Assembly (NCBI GenBank): GCA_038043285.1
Contig: JBBTCJ010000011.1
Coordinates: 1-24,303 of the forward strand
Direction of reading: 5' to 3'
DNA from: JBBTCJ01 sp038043285
GTDB taxonomy: Bacteria; Planctomycetota; Phycisphaerae; UBA1845
DNA length: 24,303 nucleotides
Of this stretch, positions 1 through 6,883 are shown piece by piece (position 1 is the first letter of the stretch; each line of letters starts with the position of its first letter). The notes under the pieces were generated by a model that worked only from the letters and a program-made list of their open reading frames with translations, made no database searches and had not been told where the DNA came from. The translations under genes were made by a program, and so were the position numbers.

Positions 1-50
1 AGAACACCTTTACTCGGCGAGGCCGGTTGTCTCACTTTGATTGAAACAAA

Positions 51-575
51 TCAATACTTGTGCTCGGCGCTGTTTCCCGCCCCTTCCGGGCCGTACATCT
101 TGACCAACATGCTGTAGTCGACATCGAACCCGAAGGCGTTTTCGACCGCCTCAAGGTAGACCTGTAGCCCGTCGCTCGTCAGTTGGAGCCGACCCATCAC
201 CCGCTCGGCCACGTCCAGCATAAAGCCGCGAGCGTTCACCGCGTCACGTTCGCCGACCATGTAGGACACGACCAGCTTGGAATCGGCGTCCAGCGCGATC
301 CAGACCCACGCATCGCCGTGAACGTCCGCACCGGCCTTCTTGGCCTTTTCCTTACCACCCACGAACGACCAGACCTCATCGACCTGAATCCGTTTCGGGC
401 GCAGACCGCGTACCGTCACGTCGTGAAAGTCCCGGCAAAGGCTGCCCACGTCGGCGAGCAACCGAAGGACAGTCAGCTTGCTCACCTTGGACATCCGGGC
501 CGTCGCGCTGACGCTGACGCCTTCGACAAGGGCATTCAGGACCATCGACCGCTTCTCTGAACTTAGCTTTCTCAT
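51..575 (-). pseudogene. IS1-family transposase, C-terminus missing
   Basis: The 174-residue product starts at the ATG at 575 (MRKLSSEKR) and begins with a helix-turn-helix-like region, about residues 1-50. It continues with a DDE-type core: an acidic QVDEVWSFVG segment, then ALDADSKLVVSYMVGERD, then a SDGLQVYLEAVENAFG segment. This order matches the IS1-like transposases of roughly 280-300 residues common in environmental bacteria. Here the reading frame stops soon after the VKMYGPEG stretch, so about the last 110 residues, with the final catalytic acidic residue and the basic C-terminus, are absent. None of the three frames in the 50 bases beyond the stop restores recognisable homology. It is therefore probably inactive. 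An in-frame extension upstream of 575 exists, but it runs through the divergent promoter region and does not resemble a transposase. A short inverted repeat (37-42/49-54) lies at the stop codon. Confidence 0.8.
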
Positions 576-584
576 GCCACAAGC

Positions 585-628
585 ATACTTGCCGGTATGT
601 ACTAAAGCAAATTCTTTCCGGCAAGTAT
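585..628. repeat. Perfect 11-bp inverted repeat between divergent genes
   Basis: ATACTTGCCGG at 585-595 is the exact reverse complement of CCGGCAAGTAT at 618-628, with a 22-base spacer. The pair lies between the transposase start (575) and the P63C gene (676). It touches the -35 of the plus-strand promoter and overlaps the -35 of a minus-strand promoter. Further ATACTTG copies occur at 54-60 and 652-658. A dimeric repressor site controlling both genes, or a recombination end, would both fit. Confidence 0.8.
596..624 (-). promoter_or_regulatory. Candidate promoter of the transposase remnant
   Basis: On the minus strand a -35-like TTGCCG (619-624) and a -10-like TACATA (596-601) are separated by 17 bases. 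Transcription would start near 589, leaving a leader of about 14 bases before the ATG at 575. The -35 lies inside one arm of the 11-bp inverted repeat and the -10 abuts the other. This is a consensus match only. Confidence 0.4.
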
Positions 629-656
629 TTGACTTTTTCTTGCGGGCACGTATACT
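629..656 (+). promoter_or_regulatory. Sigma-70-type promoter of the P63C gene
   Basis: TTGACT at 629-634 and TATACT at 651-656 are separated by 16 bases and are close to the sigma-70 consensus. The expected start near 663 falls at the edge of the strong ribosome-binding site AAAGGAGG (663-670), so the leader would be very short. The -35 directly follows the right arm of the 11-bp inverted repeat. Confidence 0.6.
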
Positions 657-675
657 TGGTTCAAAGGAGGTCGGC

Positions 676-1731
676 ATGACAAAGAAATCGGTAAAGGACA
701 TCGCTTCTGAGGGCGGCTTGGCTCGTGCGCAATCCCTTACGAAATCAGAGCGTAGCGAAATCGCAAGAAACGCTGTCCAGGCCCGTTGGGCCAAGGAAGG
801 AAAACTCAAGAACCCCATTTTGAAGGCTTCGCATGGCGCCCCTGACAGACCAGTGCGAATCGGGGACGTCGAAATCCCGGCGTATGTTCTTGAGGATGGA
901 ACGCGGGTATTGACCGAGCGCGGTGTGACGAAAAGTCTCGGCGGCAAGCGGGGCGGGTCGCATTGGAGCCGCATGCGCGACGCCGGGGAAGGCGGCGCCA
1001 AACTACCCGTATACCTGTCAGCAGAGAACCTTAAACCGTTTATTGACAAAGAGTTAGAGGTGGCGCTGAACGAGCGTATCCGGTTTGTGGTTCCGGTCGG
1101 CGGCGCCGTCGCCTATGGCGTGCGAGCCGAGCTTCTACCGGCAATCTGCAACGTGTTTTTGAAGGCTCGTGACGCAATTAAGCTCAGGGGTCGACAAGTA
1201 GAGCTGGCCGCTAAAGCTGACATTCTCATTCGCGGTTTGGCGCACGTCGGTATTATCGCGCTCGTTGACGAAGCCACCGGGTACCAAGATGACCGAGCGA
1301 GGAACGCGCTTGCCAAGATACTTGAAGCGTTCGTAGCGAAGGAAATCCAAAGATGGGTCAAGACATTCCCGTCCGAGTTCTATAAGGAAATGTTCCGCCT
1401 GCGTGGTTTGCAGTATGACGGTACGTGCAAAAGACCACAATACGTCGGGCATTTGACCAACGATTTGATCTATTCGAGGTTGGCGCCCGGCGTGCTCGCG
1501 GAGCTGCGGCAACGAAATCCAAGAACGGCGTCTGGGGCGAGGAGCGGCAAGCACTTTCAATGGCTCACCGACGATATTGGACATCCGAAGCTATTGCAGC
1601 ATCTTTCTGCCGTGACCGTACTCATGCGAGGACACGACACCTGGGATGCGTTCCACCAAATGCTTGAGCGTTCTCTCCCTAAGTTTACACCAATGCCGCT
1701 CTGGGAGGATCAGGGCTTGTCCGTCGAGTGA
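676..1731 (+). CDS. P63C domain-containing protein
   Basis: The product is 351 residues. The ATG at 676 is chosen because an ideal AAAGGAGG lies five bases upstream and a good promoter lies just before it; longer in-frame forms would run back through the promoter. The N-terminus (about 1-60) is charged and contains a short A-R-N-A-V-Q-A-R-W-A segment, as found in small DNA-associated or plasmid proteins. The body, about 60-340, matches the layout of P63C-domain proteins: an IPAYVLEDGTRVLTERG segment, a central helical part with LPAICNVFLKARDA, and a C-terminal part with RPQYVGHLTNDLIYSRLAPG. The biochemical role of this family is unknown. It turns up on phages, plasmids and genomic islands, which agrees with the adjacent transposase. 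Lower-GC codons such as AAG/AAA and CTT are more common here than in the metabolic genes to the right, suggesting transfer. Confidence 0.75.
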   Translation: MTKKSVKDIASEGGLARAQSLTKSERSEIARNAVQARWAKEGKLKNPILKASHGAPDRPVRIGDVEIPAYVLEDGTRVLTERGVTKSLGGKRGGSHWSRMRDAGEGGAKLPVYLSAENLKPFIDKELEVALNERIRFVVPVGGAVAYGVRAELLPAICNVFLKARDAIKLRGRQVELAAKADILIRGLAHVGIIALVDEATGYQDDRARNALAKILEAFVAKEIQRWVKTFPSEFYKEMFRLRGLQYDGTCKRPQYVGHLTNDLIYSRLAPGVLAELRQRNPRTASGARSGKHFQWLTDDIGHPKLLQHLSAVTVLMRGHDTWDAFHQMLERSLPKFTPMPLWEDQGLSVE

Positions 1732-1865
1732 TCCACGAGCCACTTGGCGAACTCGTTCGGATCGGTCGGACGTGGGCCGCGCCCATCGGGCGGCGGCGGC
1801 TGGCGCTTGGTGGGCTTGCGGGGCTTGGCTTTCTTCGCGGCCTTGGGTTTCGGCTTCTTCTTCAT
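1710..1865 (-). CDS. Small basic Lys/Pro-rich protein (51 aa), hypothetical
   Basis: This is an ORF too short for usual cut-offs. It starts at ATG 1865 with MKKKPKPKAAKKAKPRK, continues through a proline run (QPPPPDGRGPRP) and ends with an amphipathic-looking TDPNEFAKWLVDHS tail. The lysine/alanine/proline N-terminus resembles the disordered tails of histone-H1-like or ribosome-associated small proteins, but no named family is recognised. A TACAAT hexamer (1872-1877) sits only six bases before the ATG, and there is no properly spaced Shine-Dalgarno site, so the mRNA may be leaderless. It converges on and overlaps the 3' end of the P63C gene by 22 bases. It could be spurious; the composition (basic head, conserved-looking acidic/aromatic tail) argues for a real gene. 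Confidence 0.4.
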   Translation of the reverse strand: MKKKPKPKAAKKAKPRKPTKRQPPPPDGRGPRPTDPNEFAKWLVDHSTDKP

Positions 1866-1937
1866 GCCCCTATTGTAGCCGATCCGGCTGGGGCTGGGCG
1901 AATCGAGAGTGAACCACTACCACGCTGGAGGACGTAG

Positions 1938-1966
1938 TTGGCGGCGGGCGTCACCTGGGGTATGCT
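1938..1966 (+). promoter_or_regulatory. Candidate promoter of tRNA-His
   Basis: TTGGCG (1938-1943) and TATGCT (1961-1966) are separated by 17 bases. Transcription would start about 1973, a few bases before the mature tRNA 5' end at 1977. Confidence 0.45.
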
Positions 1967-1976
1967 TAGGCCGCAG

Positions 1977-2050
1977 GCCGACGTAGCTCAGTTGGCTAGA
2001 GCACCTGACTGTGGATCAGGGGGTCGCTGGTTCAAGTCCAGCCGTCGGTA
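1977..2050 (+). tRNA. tRNA-His (anticodon GTG)
   Basis: The full cloverleaf can be folded by eye: acceptor 1977-1983 with 2043-2049, D stem GCTC/GAGC, anticodon stem CCTGA/TCAGG around loop CTGTGGA (anticodon GTG at 2011-2013), a five-base variable loop, and T stem GCTGG/CCAGC around TTCAAGT. CCA is not encoded; the bases after 2050 are GTC. The acceptor end is unusual for tRNA-His. Position 73 (2050) is A rather than C, and the first pair is G1-U72. The usual G-1:C73 identity pair is therefore impossible, although the DNA base before G1 happens to be G. This form is known from a group of alphaproteobacteria whose HisRS does not need G-1. Confidence 0.95.
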
Positions 2051-2471
2051 GTCGTCACGCCTTAAAGTCGCTCCGTCGACCGCTCACAAAGGTTGCTCGC
2101 CCCTTGTTTAGTGCAGTTGCAGGATTGGTCGCACCCCCGCGCGGGGCGTGTCGGTCCGCTCCACACGCCGACGGTCGTGAAGTTGCCGCCCCATGATCGG
2201 GTTTCGGAGGTTCTGAGGTGTACCGTGAGGTCGCGGCGCCTGCGCAAGACCAACGGCTGTTGAGCCGGGGCCTGGGGCGAAGGCGTTCGTCCGCCTGCAA
2301 GACGCGTTGGGTTCCGAGAATCAGGGGCGAGAATCGGCGGCGGTTGGAATGGAACGCGGCTTGCTAGGCAAGTAAGCGGCGACGAATTCGCCTTCGGGCT
2401 CCTCAGGCCGACGCCGGGTGCTTGCGGTATGCGCCGGCGCGGCTCCACTCCGGGCGGTGGTTGGGCGCTGG
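2051..2471. other. 421-base region without a recognisable gene
   Basis: This lies between tRNA-His and the start of the oxidoreductase operon. Open frames on both strands give only arginine/proline-rich low-complexity translations typical of GC-rich noncoding DNA. No tRNA, tmRNA, SRP RNA or tRNA-Sec signature could be found. A small hairpin can form at GGCGA/TCGCC around 2377-2391. The operon promoter must lie here or upstream, but no convincing -35/-10 pair stands out. Confidence 0.5.
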
Positions 2472-4688
2472 ATGACGGAAATTACGATCCAAGGCCGAGG
2501 CGGACAGGGCGGCGTCACGCTCGCCAAGCTGATCGCCACCGCGTATTTTCTCCAAGAAAAACACGTCCAGGCGTTCGGTGTATACGCGGCTGAGCGGTCC
2601 GGTGCGCCGGTCCAGGCGTATGTTCGAATCGATGACCAGGAGATCATCAATCACAATGCGATCCAGTCGCCGGACCACTTGATCGTGCTGGATCGCACCT
2701 TAGTGTCTCCGGTACTAACGGGCGGCCTGAAAGAGGCGGGTTGGATCGTTCTTAACACTTCCGAGACCCCCGGCGGTGTCGGCTCAGCGTTCGCCGGGCG
2801 CAACGTGGCGACTATAGATGCGACGCGGATCGCCCTGGCCAACGGGCTTGGGACGCGGGCTGTCCCCATCGTCAACACGACGATCTTCGGGGCGGTTGCG
2901 CGGGTGCTCGGACTTTCTTTTGAACAGGTGGAGGGCACGCTTCGTTCCCTGAAGTTCGTCGGGGCCAACGTCGAGGCGTGCAGGGCGGCTTTTGAGGATG
3001 TGCAAACCGCCCACCTGTCCGGGCACGCGACAAGTGCGGTCCCGCCGAAGGCGGGTGGCCGCGCGGCGGGACTGTTCGACGAAACCGTCGGCGAGCGTCC
3101 GCGCATTCTAACGGGGACTTGGGCGAACCGTCAGCCCCAACGGCAGTCGCTGACACCACCGTGCAACCACGTTTGCCCGGCCGGCAACGACGTTCGCGGA
3201 TTCATTCACGCCGCGGGTAAGCACAACGATGACGAGGCCCTGCGGACCCTGCTGCGAACGTCGCCGTTTCCGTCCGTCTGCGGTCGGGTATGCCCAGCTC
3301 CGTGCATGGAGGCCTGCAACCGGCAGTACTTTGACTCGGCGATCAACGTTCGGGAGCTTGAGCGCCACGTCGGGGATCATGGACGGCGCCCGCCGCCGAC
3401 GAAGCCGTTTCGTGCGGAGCGGGTGGCGATCATCGGTTCCGGACCGGCCGGATTGAGCGCAGCCTTTACGCTCGCCAAACTTGGATACCAAGTGACCGTG
3501 CTCGAATCCCAGGATGAACTTGGCGGACTTCTTCGAACAGGGATTCCATCCTATCGCCTGCCGCGCGACGTGCTCGACCGAGAGATCCAGTACATCCTTG
3601 ACCACGGCGTGCGCGCTGAATGCGGGCAGCGGGTTGACCGCGAACGTTTGCTGACGTTGTCCCGTGAGTTCGACGCCGTGTTTGTGGCGACAGGGTTGCA
3701 GGAGCTTCAATCCCTGAACCTCCACGGTCAACCGGGCGTTGTGGTGCAGGGCATCGAGTTTCTGGACCGTGTGCGACGAGGCTTGGAGCGCTTGGAAGGG
3801 ATGCACGTCGTGGTCGTCGGCGGAGGGAACACGGCCGTCGATGCGGCGCGCTCGGCGCGACGAATCGGCGCGGCGGAAGTTCGGATCGTCTACCGGCGTA
3901 CGCGGAAGGAAATGCCGGCGATTCAAGAGGAAATCGCGGAGGCTATCGACGAGGGGATCGGGCTGGACGAGCTGGTCGCACCTCTTCGGGTACGTTGGGA
4001 CGGAGTGGGCCCGCTGCTGACCTGTCAGCGAATGCGTCTCGGTGAGCCGGACGAGTCCGGGCGTCGCCGTCCGATACCCGATGAGGGTGAGGACGCGCAA
4101 TTTGACCTCCGTTGCGATCGGGTGATCCTCGCGCTGGGACAATCGGCCGACATATCGATCTTGCCGGAGGGGTCCGAGATCCACGAGGGAACGGATCTGC
4201 TGGGCCTGACCTCCGCTCCGGTGTTCGCGTGCGGAGATTTCGCCTCCAACGACGGAACCGTGGCGGCGGCGATCGGCGGCGGACGGCGGTCGGGATGGCA
4301 CGTGCACCGGACGTTGACCGGCGAGGATCTGTTTCCGCCGCCGGAAGCGCCCCTGGCTGGTCCGGACGCGGTGATCACGCACCTATTCTCCCACAGACCG
4401 CGCAGCGAGGGTGACACGCTGCCGGCGAGCTTACGTCGGCGGAGCTTCGTAGAGGTTCGGCGCGGGTTTGCGGCCGGAACGGAGAGACTCGCGGCGTCGG
4501 AGGCGAAGCGCTGCTTCAGTTGCGGGGTGTGCAATGAATGCGACCGCTGCGTGGACCACTGTCCCGAGGGGATCATGGTGCGCAACGGCGACGGGTGCGG
4601 GTATCACTTTGACGAAAACTACTGCAAGGGATGCGGCGTGTGTGCCGCGGAATGCCCACGCGGGGTGATCTTTATGGCGGAGTTGTAG
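2472..4688 (+). CDS. Fused 2-oxoacid oxidoreductase gamma + GltD-like FAD/NAD(P) + 2[4Fe-4S] ferredoxin protein
   Basis: The product is 738 residues and combines three modules that are normally separate. Residues 1-185 are the gamma subunit of pyruvate/2-ketoacid:ferredoxin oxidoreductases (GRGGQGG near 8-14, FGVYAAERSGAP at 35-46). Residues about 228-640 are a GltD-type flavoprotein: an N-terminal [4Fe-4S] region with Cys231, 235, 270, 274, 278 and 282; the FAD fold IIGSGPAGLSAA at 320-331; the NAD(P) fold VVGGGNTAVDAAR at 448-460; and a closing FACGDF motif at 585-590. Residues about 680-735 are a ferredoxin with CNECDRCVDHCP (687-698) and CKGCGVCAAECP (718-729). The same activities form separate subunits PadE, PadH and PadF in phenylglyoxylate:NAD+ oxidoreductase. 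The likely role is to accept electrons from the alpha-beta core and pass them to NAD(P)+. The start at 2472 fits the gamma family; its Shine-Dalgarno site is weak. The alpha gene follows after 18 bases. Confidence 0.88.
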   Translation: MTEITIQGRGGQGGVTLAKLIATAYFLQEKHVQAFGVYAAERSGAPVQAYVRIDDQEIINHNAIQSPDHLIVLDRTLVSPVLTGGLKEAGWIVLNTSETPGGVGSAFAGRNVATIDATRIALANGLGTRAVPIVNTTIFGAVARVLGLSFEQVEGTLRSLKFVGANVEACRAAFEDVQTAHLSGHATSAVPPKAGGRAAGLFDETVGERPRILTGTWANRQPQRQSLTPPCNHVCPAGNDVRGFIHAAGKHNDDEALRTLLRTSPFPSVCGRVCPAPCMEACNRQYFDSAINVRELERHVGDHGRRPPPTKPFRAERVAIIGSGPAGLSAAFTLAKLGYQVTVLESQDELGGLLRTGIPSYRLPRDVLDREIQYILDHGVRAECGQRVDRERLLTLSREFDAVFVATGLQELQSLNLHGQPGVVVQGIEFLDRVRRGLERLEGMHVVVVGGGNTAVDAARSARRIGAAEVRIVYRRTRKEMPAIQEEIAEAIDEGIGLDELVAPLRVRWDGVGPLLTCQRMRLGEPDESGRRRPIPDEGEDAQFDLRCDRVILALGQSADISILPEGSEIHEGTDLLGLTSAPVFACGDFASNDGTVAAAIGGGRRSGWHVHRTLTGEDLFPPPEAPLAGPDAVITHLFSHRPRSEGDTLPASLRRRSFVEVRRGFAAGTERLAASEAKRCFSCGVCNECDRCVDHCPEGIMVRNGDGCGYHFDENYCKGCGVCAAECPRGVIFMAEL

Positions 4689-4706
4689 GCCATTCGGAGC
4701 AGGTGC

Positions 4707-5879
4707 ATGGGCAGGGAGCTGGTGACGGGGAATCATGCGGCGGGACACGCCCTCGCGGCCGCGGGGGAGGCCAACCGCTTCGCTCGCGGTTGTTGCGGCG
4801 GGGCCTACCCCATCACTCCGCAGACCGAAATCATTGAGCTTCTCCGCGGCTTCACCTTCACCAAAGGACGAATTGTCCCGGTCGAGTCGGAACACAGCGC
4901 CATGGGCGCTTGTATCGGGGCCTCGCTGAATGGCGCGAGAGCGTTTACGGCAAGTTCGTCCAACGGGTTGGCGTACATGGCCGAGAACGTCTTCGCGGCG
5001 GGGTACTACCGGCTTCCGATCGTCATGATAGCGGTCAATCGGACGCTGGGGCCGCCCTGGAACATCTGGGTGGACCAGGGTGACAGTCTAATGTTGCGCG
5101 ACGCGCCGTGGATGCAATTCTACACCGGTTCACACCAAGACCTTGTCGACACCATCCTGCTTGCGTTCCGCGTGGCGGAAGACGCGAGGATTCTCCTGCC
5201 GGCGATGGTGGCCATGGACGGGTTCGTCACCTCGCATACACAAATGGGAGTGAATCTTCCGGAACAAGCGCTGGTGGACCGCTTCCTGCCACCGTGCTCC
5301 ATTCCGCATCGGTTAAACACGGCGCATCCGACGACCATCGGAGGGCTTACGTGGCCCAAGGAGACGGAAAGACATCGGCGGGACATCGAAGACGCGATGC
5401 AGCGCGTTCCCGACGTGTGGCGTGAGGCCGCCGACGAATTCTCGTCCGTTTTCGGTCGGCGACCCGATGGTCCAATTGTCGCAGAGGGCGCGGAGGATGC
5501 CGACGTCGTGTTGGTCGCATGCAACACCATGGTGCAGACGGCCCGACGGGCAATCCAAAAGCGGCGCGAGGCTGGTCAGCGGATCGGGCTGGTGAAGCTC
5601 AAGATGTTTCGGCCCTTCCCGCGAGAGCTGCTCCGGCGGACGCTGGGCCGGGTTCCACGGATCGGCGTGTTGGATCGCAATCATTCTCCCGGATCGGGAG
5701 GAATCTTCGCACAAGAGCTGGCGGCCTCACTGCAAGGGCGCTCCGACTGCCTCCTTCAGGATTACATCGTGGGAATCGGCGGAGGCGACGTCACGCCCGA
5801 AGTGATTGACGAGATCCTCGACGACCTGTTGCGCCGCAAAACTGCAGAAGCGCCGGTGTGGAAGGAGGTGGCGGCATGA
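4707..5879 (+). CDS. 2-oxoacid:acceptor oxidoreductase, alpha subunit (PorA/PadG-like)
   Basis: The 390-residue product has the two-domain alpha subunit layout. The N-terminal pyrimidine-binding domain carries the substrate-loop motif YPITP at 34-38 and the conserved glutamate of VESEHSAMG (Glu60) that activates thiamine diphosphate. The ASSSNGLAYMAENVF stretch follows. NRTLGPPWNIWVDQGDS, about residues 111-128, is the 2-oxoacid-binding region typical of pyruvate and phenylglyoxylate enzymes rather than of KorA. The C-terminal domain II, about 260-370, contains the GLVKLKMFRPFP and LDRNHSPGSGG segments. It should pair with the beta subunit next door, whose ATG overlaps this stop by four bases. 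With the upstream fusion it makes a complete alpha/beta/gamma/FAD/ferredoxin set. Whether the substrate is pyruvate, an aryl-glyoxylate or another 2-oxoacid is not decided by the sequence. Confidence 0.9.
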   Translation: MGRELVTGNHAAGHALAAAGEANRFARGCCGGAYPITPQTEIIELLRGFTFTKGRIVPVESEHSAMGACIGASLNGARAFTASSSNGLAYMAENVFAAGYYRLPIVMIAVNRTLGPPWNIWVDQGDSLMLRDAPWMQFYTGSHQDLVDTILLAFRVAEDARILLPAMVAMDGFVTSHTQMGVNLPEQALVDRFLPPCSIPHRLNTAHPTTIGGLTWPKETERHRRDIEDAMQRVPDVWREAADEFSSVFGRRPDGPIVAEGAEDADVVLVACNTMVQTARRAIQKRREAGQRIGLVKLKMFRPFPRELLRRTLGRVPRIGVLDRNHSPGSGGIFAQELAASLQGRSDCLLQDYIVGIGGGDVTPEVIDEILDDLLRRKTAEAPVWKEVAA

Positions 5880-6844
5880 GTTGCCATTCTCCGGACGGTG
5901 TGGGAATGACTTGCGACCACTTGTTGCGGGCGGGAAATACCAACTGCGCTGGGTGCGGCATGTCGCTGGGGCTTCGCTGGTTGGAAGATGCGCTGGGCCA
6001 AGAGATGCCTTTCCTGGTGATTCCGGCATGTTGTGGAATTGTCACGGCGGGTGCGTTTCCGACAACAGCGTACGGTGTCCCCACGGCCGCATCGACGTTT
6101 GCCAGCGCAGCCTCGGTCGGGACGGGAATCGCCGTGGTCAACGAGTTGAACGGCGACTCTACTCCGGTGGTGTGCTGGGCGGGTGATGGCGGAACGTATG
6201 ACATCGGGGTGGCGACGGTGTCCGGCGCGGCTGAGCGGAACGAGAACATCCTTTACATTTGCTATGACAACGAGGTTTACGGCAACACCGGTGGACAACG
6301 AAGCAGCGCCACGCCGGAGGGCGTCGTAACCTCGACCACCACAAGGGGAAAGGTGGAGCGAAAGAAGGACATCATGGGCATCATGGCGGCCCATCGGATT
6401 CCTTACGCCGCCACGTTGTCGCTCGCCCATCGGGACGACTTCCTACGGAAACTGGCGCACGCGCGTGGCGTTCGCGGCTTCAAGTTTTTATTGATGCTCT
6501 CCCCATGTCCCACCGGGTGGAAGGCCGAGCCGGAAGATAGCGTCGACCTCATACGCGACGCAGTGCAGTGCGGATTATTTCCTGTCTACGAGGTGATGGA
6601 TGGCACGCGGTACAGGATCAACGTCCAACCCGACGGCGCCAGCGTCGAGGAGTATGTGGCAAGACAGCGGCGGTACGGCGGCGCGCGGACGGATCTTCCG
6701 CGCCTGAAAGCGGAAATCGAGCGTCAATGGAGCTGGCTGAGGACGTTGGAGCGAGAGTTCCCGGCGCGGGAGGACGAGGGAAGCGTGGCAGCAGGTCCGC
6801 CCGGCGGCCGCGAATCGGAAGCAGCTCTGATCGCCCCGCGATAG
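5876..6844 (+). CDS. 2-oxoacid:acceptor oxidoreductase, beta subunit (TPP-binding)
   Basis: The 322-residue beta subunit binds thiamine diphosphate and a [4Fe-4S] cluster. NCAGCGMS at 23-30 supplies two cluster cysteines (24, 27), with another in the ACCGIV region (51-56). The TPP/Mg motif is WAGDGGTYDIG at 101-111, followed by CYDNEVYGNTGGQ at 129-141. The ATG at 5876 overlaps the alpha stop (ATGA) and has a full AAGGAGGT seven bases upstream, so it is preferred to a longer in-frame start at 5858. The last 30 residues are Gly/Glu/Ala-rich and look disordered. Together with the alpha subunit it would convert a 2-oxoacid, CoA and an oxidised carrier to acyl-CoA, CO2 and a reduced carrier. Confidence 0.92.
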   Translation: MSCHSPDGVGMTCDHLLRAGNTNCAGCGMSLGLRWLEDALGQEMPFLVIPACCGIVTAGAFPTTAYGVPTAASTFASAASVGTGIAVVNELNGDSTPVVCWAGDGGTYDIGVATVSGAAERNENILYICYDNEVYGNTGGQRSSATPEGVVTSTTTRGKVERKKDIMGIMAAHRIPYAATLSLAHRDDFLRKLAHARGVRGFKFLLMLSPCPTGWKAEPEDSVDLIRDAVQCGLFPVYEVMDGTRYRINVQPDGASVEEYVARQRRYGGARTDLPRLKAEIERQWSWLRTLEREFPAREDEGSVAAGPPGGRESEAALIAPR

Positions 6845-6883
6845 TTTTGGCGAAGAACGGACGATGCACAGAGGAGCAGGTCG

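Noticed and set aside
37..54. TTGATT/AATCAA inverted repeat as an FNR-type site
   Set aside because: The spacer is longer than the FNR TTGAT-N4-ATCAA site, and it lies at the end of a gene remnant, not in a promoter.
51..1049. Long minus-strand frame extending the transposase to 332 residues
   Set aside because: The first 158 residues read through the divergent promoter and the P63C gene and do not resemble a transposase; the internal ATG at 575 fits the family.
2055..2448. Minus-strand frames (81 and 128 aa) upstream of the oxidoreductase operon
   Set aside because: The translations are Arg/Pro-rich low complexity, overlap each other in different frames, and have no motifs.
3108..4382. 424-residue minus-strand frame opposite the gamma-FAD-ferredoxin fusion
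   Set aside because: It is a GC-rich antisense shadow; the plus strand has clear family motifs over the whole stretch, and the antisense translation is Arg/His/Pro-rich without any.
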